Below, piece after piece: positions 9,259 to 18,085 of a stretch of 64,000 nucleotides of DNA. Both the position numbers and the translations under genes were made by a program. Position 1 is the first letter of the stretch; every line of letters begins with the position of its first letter. Location of the stretch: the NCBI GenBank assembly GCA_022841345.1, contig JALHRR010000013.1, positions 1 through 64,000 on the forward strand, read 5' to 3'. Origin of the DNA: Saprospiraceae bacterium. Its GTDB lineage: Bacteria > Bacteroidota > Bacteroidia > Chitinophagales > Saprospiraceae. The notes under the pieces were generated by a model. The model did not search any database. It saw only the letters and a list, made by a program, of their open reading frames with translations, and had not been told where the DNA came from.

Positions 9259-12200
9259 ATGAAAACTCTTACACAGTTGTTTCTCCTTTGTGCTTTTATA
9301 CTTATAAGTTATTACTCCAATGCGCAGGAGAAATTGCCGGTAGCCCGGACATTTCTATTGGAAAAATCAAAGGAGCTGGGCTTGAGTTCAGACCAGGTTA
9401 ATTCTCTTAAATTAAGCAGTTCACATGTGAGTAAAGATATTGGGGTCACCCATTTTTATTTTCAACAGTATATTGACGATATTCCTGTACATGCCGCTAT
9501 TTTGAATGTACATGTTTCCAAAGAAAATAAAGTGATCCACCATGCGGCGTCCATTGTACCTCATCTGGAATCAAAAATAAATACGAGAACACCCGCACTG
9601 ACTGCCACTCAGGCAATGGAAGCCATAATGGCAGAATTCAGCTATGAAAAACAACCTTTGATAATAAAGGAGACTAAAGGATCGCGGAATAATGAAACCA
9701 CATTTGAAAAAGGTAAAATTTCCATGACAGATATACCGGTAAATTTGGTTTATCAACCTTTGGAAGATGGAAGCGTGCGCCTTGCCTGGGACATAAGTAT
9801 AGATGAACCAGGTGGTTTGCATAACTGGAGTATCCGTTTGGATGCGGTCACCGGACTGATACTGGAAAAAGTAAATATGGTCATAGAATGTAATTTTGGT
9901 GATGTCCTGCATACCCACCATCCTGCAGAAAGCGGTCCGTTCCATGTAGAATCATTTATGCTAAAATCATCAGCAGCAGTTGTGGCTGATGGAGCTTCAT
10001 ACCGCGTATTTGGTGCACCATTTGAAAGCCCGAATCATGGTTCCCGCACATTAATTAGCAATCCGGCAGATCCAATTGCTTCTCCATTTGGCTGGCATGA
10101 TACTAATGGAGTTATGGGACCTGAATTCACAAGCACCCGCGGAAATAATGTCCATGCCGGTCTGGATTTAATAGCTCCAAACGAAATCGAAGCAGGAACA
10201 GAAGCAGAAGGTGGCGCAAGTCTTGTCTTTGATTTTCCTTTTGATTTTAATGCTGGTCCTGAGAATTACAGGAATGCCTCGGTTACCAATTTATTTTACT
10301 GGAATAATTTGATCCATGATTTTTCGTACAGATACGGTTTTGATGAACCAAGTGGTAATTTTCAGGTGAACAATTATGGCAGAGGAGGTATGGGCGGTGA
10401 TGATGTCAGAGCAGAAGGACAGGATTTTAGCGGTACAAATAATGCCAATTTTTTTACTCCTGCCGATGGAAGCCGACCCCGTATGCAAATGTATATCTGG
10501 AATCATGGAGTAAGCAATGTAACTGTGAATTCACCGCTTCCTTCTGTTACATATACTGCTGGAAATGCAGATTTTGGACCAAGCACTTTTAATGTGACAG
10601 GAAATCTTGAACTGACCGACCCTCTGGACGGATGCGGTGCTTTAATTGGATTTACACCTGGTAACATTGCAGTTATTGACCGGGGTACATGCCTTTTTGT
10701 AGACAAAGTAATTCATGCACAGAATGCAGGCGCTGTTGCTGTCCTTGTTTGTAATAATGTTCCGGGACCTCCCTTCACAATGGGTGGCGCAGGTCCGGTA
10801 GTTATTCCATCTTTAATGCTGAGCCAGAATGACTGCAATATAATAAAGGCACAGATGATCTCGAATACAGTAAATGTAACTATGGTGAGAGAGGTAAAAC
10901 AGTTTGACTCCGGATTGGATAATGGTGTAATCGCACATGAGTATGCGCACGGCATATCAAACCGATTGACTGGGGGGCCAAATAATGTTAATTGCCTGAA
11001 TAATGCTGAGCAAATGGGAGAAGGCTGGAGCGACTGGTATGGTTTGATGATGACCATTCGTCCGGGAGACACCGGAGAAGACGGAAGAGGAATAGGAACT
11101 TATGTATTAGATGAGTCTACTTCAGGAGATGGGATAAGGCCTACCAGATACTCAACGGATATGACTATCAATACGGCAACTTATGAAACAATCAAATTTG
11201 TATCAGTTCCTCATGGCGTTGGCTATGTTTGGTGTGGGATGTTATGGGATCTGACCTGGGGATTAATTGAGGATCACGGTTTTGAAACCGGTTTCGATAT
11301 AGCGATGTGGCTGGTCAATGATGGCATGAAGCTTCAACCATGTAGTCCCGGCTTTGTCAATGGCCGTGACGCCATCCTTGCAGCTGATATTGCCAGGTAC
11401 GGTGGTGCCAATCAGTGCCGTATATGGCAGGTATTTGCCAGACGTGGATTAGGATTTAGTGCATCCCAGGGCGGAACCAATAATGTCTTTGATGGTATTC
11501 AAGCGTTTGACCTTCCTCCTGGTGATATGGATGGTGACGGATTCCTGGGCTGTGCAGATGACTGTGATGATAACGATCCTGCGGTATACCCCGGAGCACC
11601 TGAATTATGCGATGGAATAGATAATAACTGTAATGGTCTCATCGATGAATCCGGTCCGCCGCAAGCCCCATGGTCGTTTACTGATATTAATGATGTAAAT
11701 GGTTCGAGCGAATACGAACCCTGTCCTGCCAATAACCCGGTTTTCACATTGAGTTCTACAGGTTTATCAACATCAAATTCGGATAAACAACATTTTGTGT
11801 ATACCGAACTTTGTGGGACAAATGCTACTTTGACAGTTCGCGTCACAGGAATTACAGGAGGTGGATGGGCAGGTATTTCCATGAGAGAAACAGCAGGAAC
11901 AGGATCAAAGATGGTAGCACTAAAAACACAAATGAATAACTTCGTTTGGCGTGAATTCAGATCAGTGTTGAATGGCAACAAAACCTCCCAACAATTTCAA
12001 TTCCTGACCACGCAGTATTGGCTGAGAATTGTACGGGCCGGAAACTCATTTCAGTTTTTTACTTCATCTGATGGGTCCTACTGGCGACCAGTTGGTTCAA
12101 TTAACCTTATACTGAATGATTGCTTGTTGATAGGCATGTTTACAGAGGGCCAAAATAATAGTACACCTGTAACGGCAACCTTCACAAATGTTACAGTAAA

Positions 12201-12513
12201 CTCAGGTATGATGCTTATGGAAAATATTGAAAGTAATTTCCTGGTAAACGAGTCCCATATTCCGGATTATGATGTATTCCCCAATCCAACAAATGGTGAA
12301 GTATTTCTGGATCTCGGGTCATATTTTAAAAGGTCAGTCAGCATCGAAGTTTACAGTATGGAGGGACAGGTCAGAAAGCTTACAGAAATAGATGAAGTTC
12401 TTTCAGGTATTCATGGATTGGATCTGTCAGGCTTACTTAACGGTGTTTACCTGTTAATGGTCAAGTCTGAAGGATTGCCTGATATTTCAAAACGCTTAAT
12501 AATTATAAAATAA
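9259..12513 (+). CDS. Secreted M36 (fungalysin-type) metalloprotease with PA domain and T9SS sorting domain
   Basis: 1084 residues. A signal peptide (to about 23, YYSNAQ) is followed by an FTP-type propeptide (about 40-200). The catalytic M36 domain has zinc motif HEYAH (560-564) and GEGWSD with the third ligand near Glu588. A protease-associated (PA) domain (about 420-535, DRGTCLFVDKVIHAQNAGA) is inserted before the zinc motif. Residues 755-798 form a Cys/Asp-rich metal-binding segment of the MopE type (DDCDDNDPAVYPGAPELCDG). A beta-sandwich module (about 815-985) and a T9SS type A C-terminal domain (about 1004-1084, FPNPTNGEV) complete it. It should be exported by T9SS and digest proteins outside the cell. 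The last two modules recur in the protein at 59702-63085. Confidence 0.93.
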   Translation: MKTLTQLFLLCAFILISYYSNAQEKLPVARTFLLEKSKELGLSSDQVNSLKLSSSHVSKDIGVTHFYFQQYIDDIPVHAAILNVHVSKENKVIHHAASIVPHLESKINTRTPALTATQAMEAIMAEFSYEKQPLIIKETKGSRNNETTFEKGKISMTDIPVNLVYQPLEDGSVRLAWDISIDEPGGLHNWSIRLDAVTGLILEKVNMVIECNFGDVLHTHHPAESGPFHVESFMLKSSAAVVADGASYRVFGAPFESPNHGSRTLISNPADPIASPFGWHDTNGVMGPEFTSTRGNNVHAGLDLIAPNEIEAGTEAEGGASLVFDFPFDFNAGPENYRNASVTNLFYWNNLIHDFSYRYGFDEPSGNFQVNNYGRGGMGGDDVRAEGQDFSGTNNANFFTPADGSRPRMQMYIWNHGVSNVTVNSPLPSVTYTAGNADFGPSTFNVTGNLELTDPLDGCGALIGFTPGNIAVIDRGTCLFVDKVIHAQNAGAVAVLVCNNVPGPPFTMGGAGPVVIPSLMLSQNDCNIIKAQMISNTVNVTMVREVKQFDSGLDNGVIAHEYAHGISNRLTGGPNNVNCLNNAEQMGEGWSDWYGLMMTIRPGDTGEDGRGIGTYVLDESTSGDGIRPTRYSTDMTINTATYETIKFVSVPHGVGYVWCGMLWDLTWGLIEDHGFETGFDIAMWLVNDGMKLQPCSPGFVNGRDAILAADIARYGGANQCRIWQVFARRGLGFSASQGGTNNVFDGIQAFDLPPGDMDGDGFLGCADDCDDNDPAVYPGAPELCDGIDNNCNGLIDESGPPQAPWSFTDINDVNGSSEYEPCPANNPVFTLSSTGLSTSNSDKQHFVYTELCGTNATLTVRVTGITGGGWAGISMRETAGTGSKMVALKTQMNNFVWREFRSVLNGNKTSQQFQFLTTQYWLRIVRAGNSFQFFTSSDGSYWRPVGSINLILNDCLLIGMFTEGQNNSTPVTATFTNVTVNSGMMLMENIESNFLVNESHIPDYDVFPNPTNGEVFLDLGSYFKRSVSIEVYSMEGQVRKLTEIDEVLSGIHGLDLSGLLNGVYLLMVKSEGLPDISKRLIIIK

Positions 12514-12551
12514 TTAATTCATATCATCCATTTCCTTTATTGGGTTTGAAT

Positions 12552-12583
12552 ATTAAACGCCGGGCTGCAACCCGGCGTTTAAT
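12552..12583 (+). terminator. Strong hairpin after the M36 protease gene
   Basis: A perfect 13-base inverted repeat (ATTAAACGCCGGG, loop CTGCAA, CCCGGCGTTTAAT) begins 39 bases after the stop codon. The stem has a GC-rich core with an AT foot. There is no long T run after it, only the T-rich 3' arm, so it may stop transcription or protect the transcript end. The remaining bases to 12832 show nothing else I can identify. Confidence 0.75.
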
Positions 12584-12832
12584 CGTGAAATAAACTATGA
12601 TGGGCGGGTATTATGCAAGAGCTTATATAATCACATACTCAAAGCAATGACAGAAATTAAATTGTAGTGCCTGCTTCAAAGTAGCATTCCAAATTTCAAA
12701 TTGTATTGACCAGATCAAGTGATATCAATGGTCATTTTCTCTTGATCAGAAATGGAAGTTTTCAGAAGTCATTCCGTGCTGTATAAATCTTAAATATTCA
12801 ACTTAGATGTAATCATTAAATACTGGCATTAA

Positions 12833-13930
12833 ATGTTCAAATTATTACTCCTCAGCCTTTTAATATTTACCACTTCTTGTAAGGGCCAGGAAAAAACCGG
12901 CACACTTCCAGAGCCCTCCTCTTCCCATTCTGTCCCTACAATAATCAGAAGCTTTGAGGCAGTTGCTATCGCTCCCGATTTCGATACGACTTTAGTCAGT
13001 CAATATATCAGGAGTATTTTTCAGGATTCGAAAGGGAATTTGTGGTTCGGCACTCTGGGCGAAGGAGTAGTAAAGTATGATGTAAAAACCTTGACTTATT
13101 TCTCCAATCCTGATGGATTTATAAACAACACGGTATATGCTATCAATGAGGACAAAGCTGGTAACCTTTGGTTTGGGACGGATCAGGGTGTGTATAAATA
13201 CGACGGCAAGAACTTTAGAAATTATAATCAAAAAGATGGTCTTAATCATATAGACATAACCCGCAAAGGTATACTTGTTGACAAATCAGGAAAGATCTGG
13301 GTAGGTACACATGGAGGTGTTTATCGGTATGAGCCAACTGCTGATAGCTTTTCATTATTTCAGGAGCTCCCTATTATGAATGTTGCCGGCATTCTGGAAG
13401 ACAGTAAGGGGAATATTTGGTTTGCAACATCTGACAAAGGAGTCTTTCTCTATGACCCTTCAGCTTTACTCTCAGGTGGCAAATCCATTACACATTTTGC
13501 AGAGAAGGAAGCATTGGGAGAAAACTATGCGGGAGGTATTGCCGAAGATCAAGCCGGAAATATTTGGTTCACTTTTAAAAACGGTATCTGCAAGTATGAC
13601 CCTTCGGCTTCGCTCAGGGCAAGTGGTAATGCTTTTACGGAATACACAGCCAAAGACGGATTAGGCGGATCTGAATTTTGGGGAATATATATAGAAGAAT
13701 CCGGGATAATTTGGATAACCGCCAGAGGAAGCACTACGAGATTTGACCCTTCCCTACCCTTGTCCAAATCGGATGCATTTAAAGTATACACTCCTGCAGA
13801 CGGTTTAAATTGCTGTGTACAAAGTATGTATCAGGACAAATCCGGGAATATGTGGTGGGGTGCAGGGTCAGGTCTTCATCGGTTTGACGGCACAAGATTC
13901 TACCAGGTAAAGAAGGATGGTCCGTGGTAG
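12833..13930 (+). CDS. Lipoprotein with two-component-regulator propeller (Reg_prop) repeats
   Basis: 365 residues. A lipoprotein signal with lipobox TTSC is followed by a Ser/Pro linker and then about seven blade repeats with the Reg_prop signature (D-x-x-G-N-x-W-F-G-T, for example SKGNLWFGTLGEG, KAGNLWFGTDQGV, KSGKIWVGTHGGV, KSGNMWWGAGSGL). In hybrid two-component sensors such a propeller is fused to a histidine kinase. Here the protein ends after the propeller, so it is a stand-alone surface or periplasmic propeller, possibly a ligand-binding partner. A loop at 13600-13619 holds a GC-richer sequence resembling a dispersed repeat. Confidence 0.85.
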   Translation: MFKLLLLSLLIFTTSCKGQEKTGTLPEPSSSHSVPTIIRSFEAVAIAPDFDTTLVSQYIRSIFQDSKGNLWFGTLGEGVVKYDVKTLTYFSNPDGFINNTVYAINEDKAGNLWFGTDQGVYKYDGKNFRNYNQKDGLNHIDITRKGILVDKSGKIWVGTHGGVYRYEPTADSFSLFQELPIMNVAGILEDSKGNIWFATSDKGVFLYDPSALLSGGKSITHFAEKEALGENYAGGIAEDQAGNIWFTFKNGICKYDPSASLRASGNAFTEYTAKDGLGGSEFWGIYIEESGIIWITARGSTTRFDPSLPLSKSDAFKVYTPADGLNCCVQSMYQDKSGNMWWGAGSGLHRFDGTRFYQVKKDGPW

Positions 13931-14046
13931 CATATTCAATCCAATAACCGGTGAATTATACAAGTCTTTTCTTCAATTTTGTAAGGATTACCAGTTTGAA
14001 CAGTTTTAAATTGAGCCTTTATTAAACTGAATTTAAACTAATTAAA

Positions 14047-14445
14047 ATGAAAGGATTTAAAAGCAATATCGAAAGAGACACATTGGAAAATGTTAACTTT
14101 CGTGAAGTATTATATACCGGTAAACATCTTCAGCTTGTTCTGATGAATCTGAAGGTTGGAGAAGATATAGGAGAAGAAATACACAAGGATACCGATCAAT
14201 TTTTCCGTTTTGAAAGCGGCGAAGGAAAATGTATCATTGATGGTACAGAATACCCTGTGAAAGATGGCGATGTTATCATTGTACCGGCAGGCGCTAAGCA
14301 CAATGTCATTAATACCGACACTGTATCTGAATTAAAAATGTACACTATATACAGCCCTCCTCATCACAAATTTGATACCGTCAAGTTGACCAAAGAAGAG
14401 GCGGAAAAATCAGGAGAAGAATTTGATGGAAAAACAACGGAATAG
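14047..14445 (+). CDS. Cupin domain protein
   Basis: 132 residues, one small cupin barrel. Motif 1 is represented by GEEIHKDTDQFFRFESGEG, which has a single clear His plus acidic residues instead of the full HxH. Motif 2 is DVIIVPAGAKHNVIN with its His. Proteins of this shape bind a divalent metal and act as small isomerases, oxygenases or sugar-binding proteins, so the activity cannot be named. A polar charged tail (KEEAEKSGEEFDGK) follows the barrel. It stands alone, with its own 116-base upstream gap. Confidence 0.85.
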   Translation: MKGFKSNIERDTLENVNFREVLYTGKHLQLVLMNLKVGEDIGEEIHKDTDQFFRFESGEGKCIIDGTEYPVKDGDVIIVPAGAKHNVINTDTVSELKMYTIYSPPHHKFDTVKLTKEEAEKSGEEFDGKTTE

Positions 14446-14510
14446 ATTTATTCGGTGATGATAAATTAACCTGAGTTCGATGAAGATAAATCAGATTGAA
14501 AAAAATATCA

Positions 14511-14607
14511 AAACCCCGAAAAGGGGTTTACCAACGGTTAGCCCAGGATGAAAATCCGGGGTTGAGTGAAAGAATTGAATCGTTTTGGTCCCCAAAGCTT
14601 TGGGGAC
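14511..14607. repeat. Three-hairpin intergenic element, copy A
   Basis: Three consecutive hairpins lie in the 447-base gap between the cupin gene and the gene at 14893: AAACCCC/GGGGTTT with loop GAAAA (14511-14529); CCCaGGAT/ATCCGGG with loop GAAA (14542-14560); and the perfect 20-base palindrome GTCCCCAAAGCTTTGGGGAC (14588-14607). The order, the CCCCGAA-type core and spacing resemble the element at 29131-29218. Such CCCCGAAGGGG-type units occur as dispersed intergenic repeats in Bacteroidota, by my recollection. The rest of the gap (to 14892) has only a short unsupported open frame. Confidence 0.55.
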
Positions 14608-14892
14608 TTAAAACAAGCAAAAATGGTGACAAAACGAAAAAGCCTCATAATCTGTCGAACTCACGTTAAATTAACAAGGATACATCTAATCGAACTGTTT
14701 TCAGGCCTGGCGTTGGTAGACGGAGCATTGAATCTGCAAAAATTTACTCCTCCTGCAATGTAACAGTTTAGTCTGAAAAGCAGTGATGTGGGTAAATCCA
14801 TACATTGCTTCACAGCATGCAGCCCCGCTATATTTGTATGCATTATAAACCAAAACATATTCTTAAGAGTTAAATGATGAAACTGAAAATAG

Positions 14893-15471
14893 ATGTATAA
14901 AAAATTTTATCTGATACTTTTGATAGGCTTAACTTATACCAGCGATCTATTTGCTCAGGATAAATTTGAAAAGGAAAGTAGGATCAAAAAAAGAGATGTT
15001 CCGTCAAAGGCACTTATGTTTATTGATTCTTTAAACTATGATGCCAGAGTGAAATGGTATATGGAGGAAGGATTGACAGGAAAAAGCATTGAAGCAAAAT
15101 TCAAATACGACAAAATAAAGTATAGTATCGAATTTGATACACTTGGAAATGTTGAGGATACTGAAATGGAAGAGAAGTGGAAGGATATTCCACCGGATGT
15201 ATCAGCATTGGTTTCCTGGCAGTTTAAATCAGATTGTTCGAAGTTTAAGGTTCAAAAGGTTCAAAAACAATATACGGGAACTGAAAAAGACTTATTATCG
15301 ATTCTTATTAATGGCAAAAAAGGTGATGAGCTGAAAACTAACTTTGAAATTATAGTTAAATGCCATCAGGATAAGAAGGTCAATCTTTTTGAATATCTAT
15401 TCAATGAAAAAGGCAAGCTAATCTCCAAATCAAAAATCGTTTTTAAAAACAGCAGCCACCTTGAATACTGA
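14893..15471 (+). CDS. Secreted hypothetical protein, PepSY-like
   Basis: 192 residues with a signal peptide ending LTYTSDLFAQ. The middle (VPSKALMFIDSLNYDARVKWYMEE, then KYSIEFDTLGNVEDTEM) has the pattern of PepSY-like repeats found in secreted Bacteroidota proteins: a helix followed by strands with a D-x-x-G turn. The function is unknown. Its stop overlaps the start of the next gene (15461) by 11 bases, so the two are probably translated as a coupled pair. Confidence 0.6.
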   Translation: MYKKFYLILLIGLTYTSDLFAQDKFEKESRIKKRDVPSKALMFIDSLNYDARVKWYMEEGLTGKSIEAKFKYDKIKYSIEFDTLGNVEDTEMEEKWKDIPPDVSALVSWQFKSDCSKFKVQKVQKQYTGTEKDLLSILINGKKGDELKTNFEIIVKCHQDKKVNLFEYLFNEKGKLISKSKIVFKNSSHLEY

Positions 15472-16153
15472 AATAAAATATTTCCTTCCTGTATTAGTAA
15501 TTTTGCTGTTTCAGTGTGATGTCTTTGCTCAAAGCACATATCAATTTGGGGCGCTGCCTTCATTGAATCTGAACAGGAAGCTGAAAAATGACTGGTCTTT
15601 AAATGCAAAATTGGAATCCAGACAACTTTTCCGTCGGGGGGTGATTAATGGGAATGCTGAAAAAGAGTATGATTATATACTCACAGATTTTTCACTGATA
15701 GCTGCCAAAAAAGTAGGTTTAAATTCGAGGATTGCCGCTGGTTATTTGATTCGGTTTGAAGATGCTGAAGTATTTCATCGCTTTATACAGCAGTATGTGA
15801 TAATTCAAAAAATGTCAGGATATCGCCTGGCACACCGACTTTTAAGCGACCAAACATTTTCCGGAGTTGAAAAACCGGAAATCAGATTTCGGTACAGAAT
15901 TACAGCAGAGATACCTTTGAATGGAGAATCAGTTGACCCGGGAGAATTTTACTTAAAATTGAACAATGAATACATCAATAGCTTTCAGGCAATGGATTAT
16001 GATCTTGAAATCAGGCTGATTCCTCTACTGGGCTATGATATAACAGAAAATTATAAAATTGAATCAGGCCTGGACTATAGAGTGAATTCTTTTTTAAATA
16101 ATCAAACGAGACATAGTTATTGGATGACCTTCAATCTGTTTATTGACATTTAA
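15461..16153 (+). CDS. DUF2490 family outer-membrane protein
   Basis: 230 residues from a TTG at 15461, chosen because it gives a full signal peptide (MNTEIKYFLPVLVILLFQCDVFAQ) and overlaps the upstream stop as TTGAATACTGA. The body has an amphipathic beta pattern with charged turns (WSLNAKLESRQLF, LAHRLLSDQTF, IRFRYRITAEIPL, HSYWMTFNLFIDI) matching DUF2490, a family thought to form outer-membrane barrels. The role is unknown. It probably works with the secreted protein encoded just before it. Confidence 0.7.
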   Translation: MNTEIKYFLPVLVILLFQCDVFAQSTYQFGALPSLNLNRKLKNDWSLNAKLESRQLFRRGVINGNAEKEYDYILTDFSLIAAKKVGLNSRIAAGYLIRFEDAEVFHRFIQQYVIIQKMSGYRLAHRLLSDQTFSGVEKPEIRFRYRITAEIPLNGESVDPGEFYLKLNNEYINSFQAMDYDLEIRLIPLLGYDITENYKIESGLDYRVNSFLNNQTRHSYWMTFNLFIDI

Positions 16154-16360
16154 ACCATCCTGAACAGCCCCTGGCCCACTTTTGAATCAGAGGACCTGTT
16201 ACTTAACAGACACTTAAGTCCTTCTTGAAACAAGGGGCATTACCATTTCTAAGTGGCACCTTCACAAATTACTTCGCGGGATTGCTTAGAAGATCCGCCA
16301 TTCTTTCATCCCTCACTAATTGGCATTCGTCATGTCAATTAGTCGATTGAGCAATCTCTG

Positions 16361-16393
16361 TTTGGCCTTAGCGGGTGCCTGACCATAACTTTG
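16361..16393 (+). promoter_or_regulatory. Promoter of the T9SS-cargo gene at 16426
   Basis: TTTG at 16361-16364, a 21-base spacer, then TAACTTTG at 16386-16393, a perfect -7 box. Transcription would begin near 16400, 26 bases before the ATG at 16426. This argues against the GTG at 16375 as start codon. The rest of 16154-16425 shows nothing else. Confidence 0.6.
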
Positions 16394-16425
16394 GGATATT
16401 ATTAAAACAGAAACCACCCCTCGTT

Positions 16426-17790
16426 ATGAAAAAGAATGTAAGCACTTTATCCTTTTTACTGGCTTTGATAGCCGTAATATTACCCGGTTTGACCGGAGCG
16501 CAACCATTGATCGCACCCAGCATCAAGCAACAATGGAAAGCTTTTCCTCAAAAAGTTGAATACCTGCTGAATAAAGCAGGATTCGATCCTAAAAGCCATG
16601 GAGAAAATCAGTCACCAAAGCCCCGATTAGGTGCATTGCAATTAGACTCGACTGTTACCTTTTACGGTTTTGCTGAAAGCAACCTGGCAGACAGTACGGC
16701 ATTGTTCAGATCTGTGTACACTTATCCCGAAACAAATATCAAGATTGAAATCAATTCCGAACATAATCTTGATGAATGGACTAGTACAAGTCATATAACA
16801 TCCATTTATGATGAGCAGGATCGTTTGGTTGAAGTTTTTGCCCAGACTTACGACTCATTGACAGGTGAGCTGGTACCGGATTCAAAATTAGAGACTTTCT
16901 ATCATGGTAACTCGTCCACCCTGATTGATTCATTTGCTGTATCTCAGTGGAGCCCGGACAGTATGGATTGGGTAGTACAATTGTCCTCCTGGAATGTGTA
17001 CGATAACCAAAATAAGATCCTCGAGAGTTACTCGTCCATTGGATTTTTGGGAGAACCGATCCTTTTTAGAGATGCCTATTACTACGATGACAAGGGCGAC
17101 AATCATATTATTGAAAGCTTTGCAATCTTTGAGGGTGAAGAAATACCCAGTGGACTTACAGAGAACACTTTTATGAATCATTTGCTTACGGCAGCGGTGG
17201 TTTACTCTACTGATGGCAGCAGCTTTTTTCCAGAAAGTCGTGAAACATTTCTTTACGCTCCGTTTGGAATATTGTCACGACACAGTATCATGGCGTGGAA
17301 TCTGGAAATTGAAAACTGGCAACTTTCCATTACCATTGATCATGAATATGATGAGGAACAACGTCTTAGTTCAAAATTCATTACCTACTATTCAGAAGGA
17401 GTCCCTGCAGACGGAGAGCGTCCCACATACTTATATGTTGAGGGTCTAAACCTGGCTGTGGAAGTTAACTTTCTTTTTAATGAAGCCACAGAAACCTGGT
17501 CCCTGGACAGCAAAAAGTATTATTACTACAGTGGACTCACCTCCATTCCGAATGAACCAGTCCAGTTGCTTTCGCTGACTATGTCACCCAATCCAACCAA
17601 TGGAATGGTCAAAATTGGACTGGAAGAAACTTTGAAGGTGCATGTGTTCGATGCAACCGGTAGAATGATTGCCAGCCAACAACTGGACCCGGGTCAAATG
17701 ATGGACCTTAGTTCCTTGCCCTCAGGAATATATCAGCTGATTGCTCAAAGTGAAAAAAGCATGTACGGAGGCCGGATTATCAAAATGTAA
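16426..17790 (+). CDS. Secreted protein with T9SS type A sorting domain
   Basis: 454 residues from the ATG at 16426. The signal peptide is MKKNVSTLSFLLALIAVILP with cleavage near GLTGAQP. The body has repeated beta strands with YD-x-x-x-R/N turns (IYDEQDRLVEV, VYDNQNKILESY, YDDKGDNHIIE, EYDEEQRLSSKF), a pattern like RHS/YD-type or similar solenoid repeats. The C-terminus (about 380-454, LTMSPNPTNGMVKIG to SGIYQLIAQS) is a T9SS sorting domain, so the protein is expected on the cell surface or released. The function is unknown. Confidence 0.8.
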   Translation: MKKNVSTLSFLLALIAVILPGLTGAQPLIAPSIKQQWKAFPQKVEYLLNKAGFDPKSHGENQSPKPRLGALQLDSTVTFYGFAESNLADSTALFRSVYTYPETNIKIEINSEHNLDEWTSTSHITSIYDEQDRLVEVFAQTYDSLTGELVPDSKLETFYHGNSSTLIDSFAVSQWSPDSMDWVVQLSSWNVYDNQNKILESYSSIGFLGEPILFRDAYYYDDKGDNHIIESFAIFEGEEIPSGLTENTFMNHLLTAAVVYSTDGSSFFPESRETFLYAPFGILSRHSIMAWNLEIENWQLSITIDHEYDEEQRLSSKFITYYSEGVPADGERPTYLYVEGLNLAVEVNFLFNEATETWSLDSKKYYYYSGLTSIPNEPVQLLSLTMSPNPTNGMVKIGLEETLKVHVFDATGRMIASQQLDPGQMMDLSSLPSGIYQLIAQSEKSMYGGRIIKM

Positions 17791-17900
17791 TTTGCCTGCT
17801 ATATTTCCTAATTACGATGAAAATTGCCCCTCTCTTATCCTTACTTTAATCTGAAGTTTAATTTTTCAAAAATTTAAACATTTGCTTATCTGCATCAGGT

Positions 17901-17930
17901 ACCACAAAAGCCCGGCCGGGCTTTTGTGGT
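17901..17930. terminator. Perfect 30-base palindrome, probable terminator
   Basis: ACCACAAAAGCCCGG is followed at once by its exact reverse complement CCGGGCTTTTGTGGT. The two 15-base arms have no spacer; the real loop would be the central few bases. The CTTTTG arm supplies T residues. It lies 111 bases after the stop of the T9SS-cargo gene and upstream of the small membrane protein, so it most likely separates the two transcripts. Confidence 0.7.
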
Positions 17931-18024
17931 ATTTGCAGTTTTCATTTTATGGGTATCTGCCAAACGTGTTTACCAATTCAAAATACCTGCAATTAAAAAC
18001 ATACTTTATTTTTCAGTCAAAAAT

Positions 18025-18056
18025 TTTGGTCGTTTTAATATTAATGATTTACTTTG
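18025..18056 (+). promoter_or_regulatory. Candidate promoter of the small membrane protein gene
   Basis: TTTG at 18025-18028 is 20 bases from TTACTTTG (18049-18056), which differs from the TAnnTTTG box at one position. The start point would be near 18063, ahead of the ATG at 18086. This supports 18086 over the longer frame that begins at 17882. Confidence 0.45.
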
Positions 18057-18085
18057 TACTTCAAAGTTCTTTTAAATATACAATC

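Noticed and set aside
14566-14763. 65-codon plus-strand frame in the gap after the cupin gene
   Set aside because: It crosses the palindrome at 14588-14607 and has no family match, signal peptide or good composition.
16375-16425. GTG at 16375 as start of the T9SS-cargo gene
   Set aside because: The perfect promoter at 16361-16393 overlaps this stretch and the signal peptide starts at 16426.
17882-18085. N-terminal extension of the small membrane protein to 17882
   Set aside because: It contains the terminator palindrome 17901-17930 and the candidate promoter 18025-18056.
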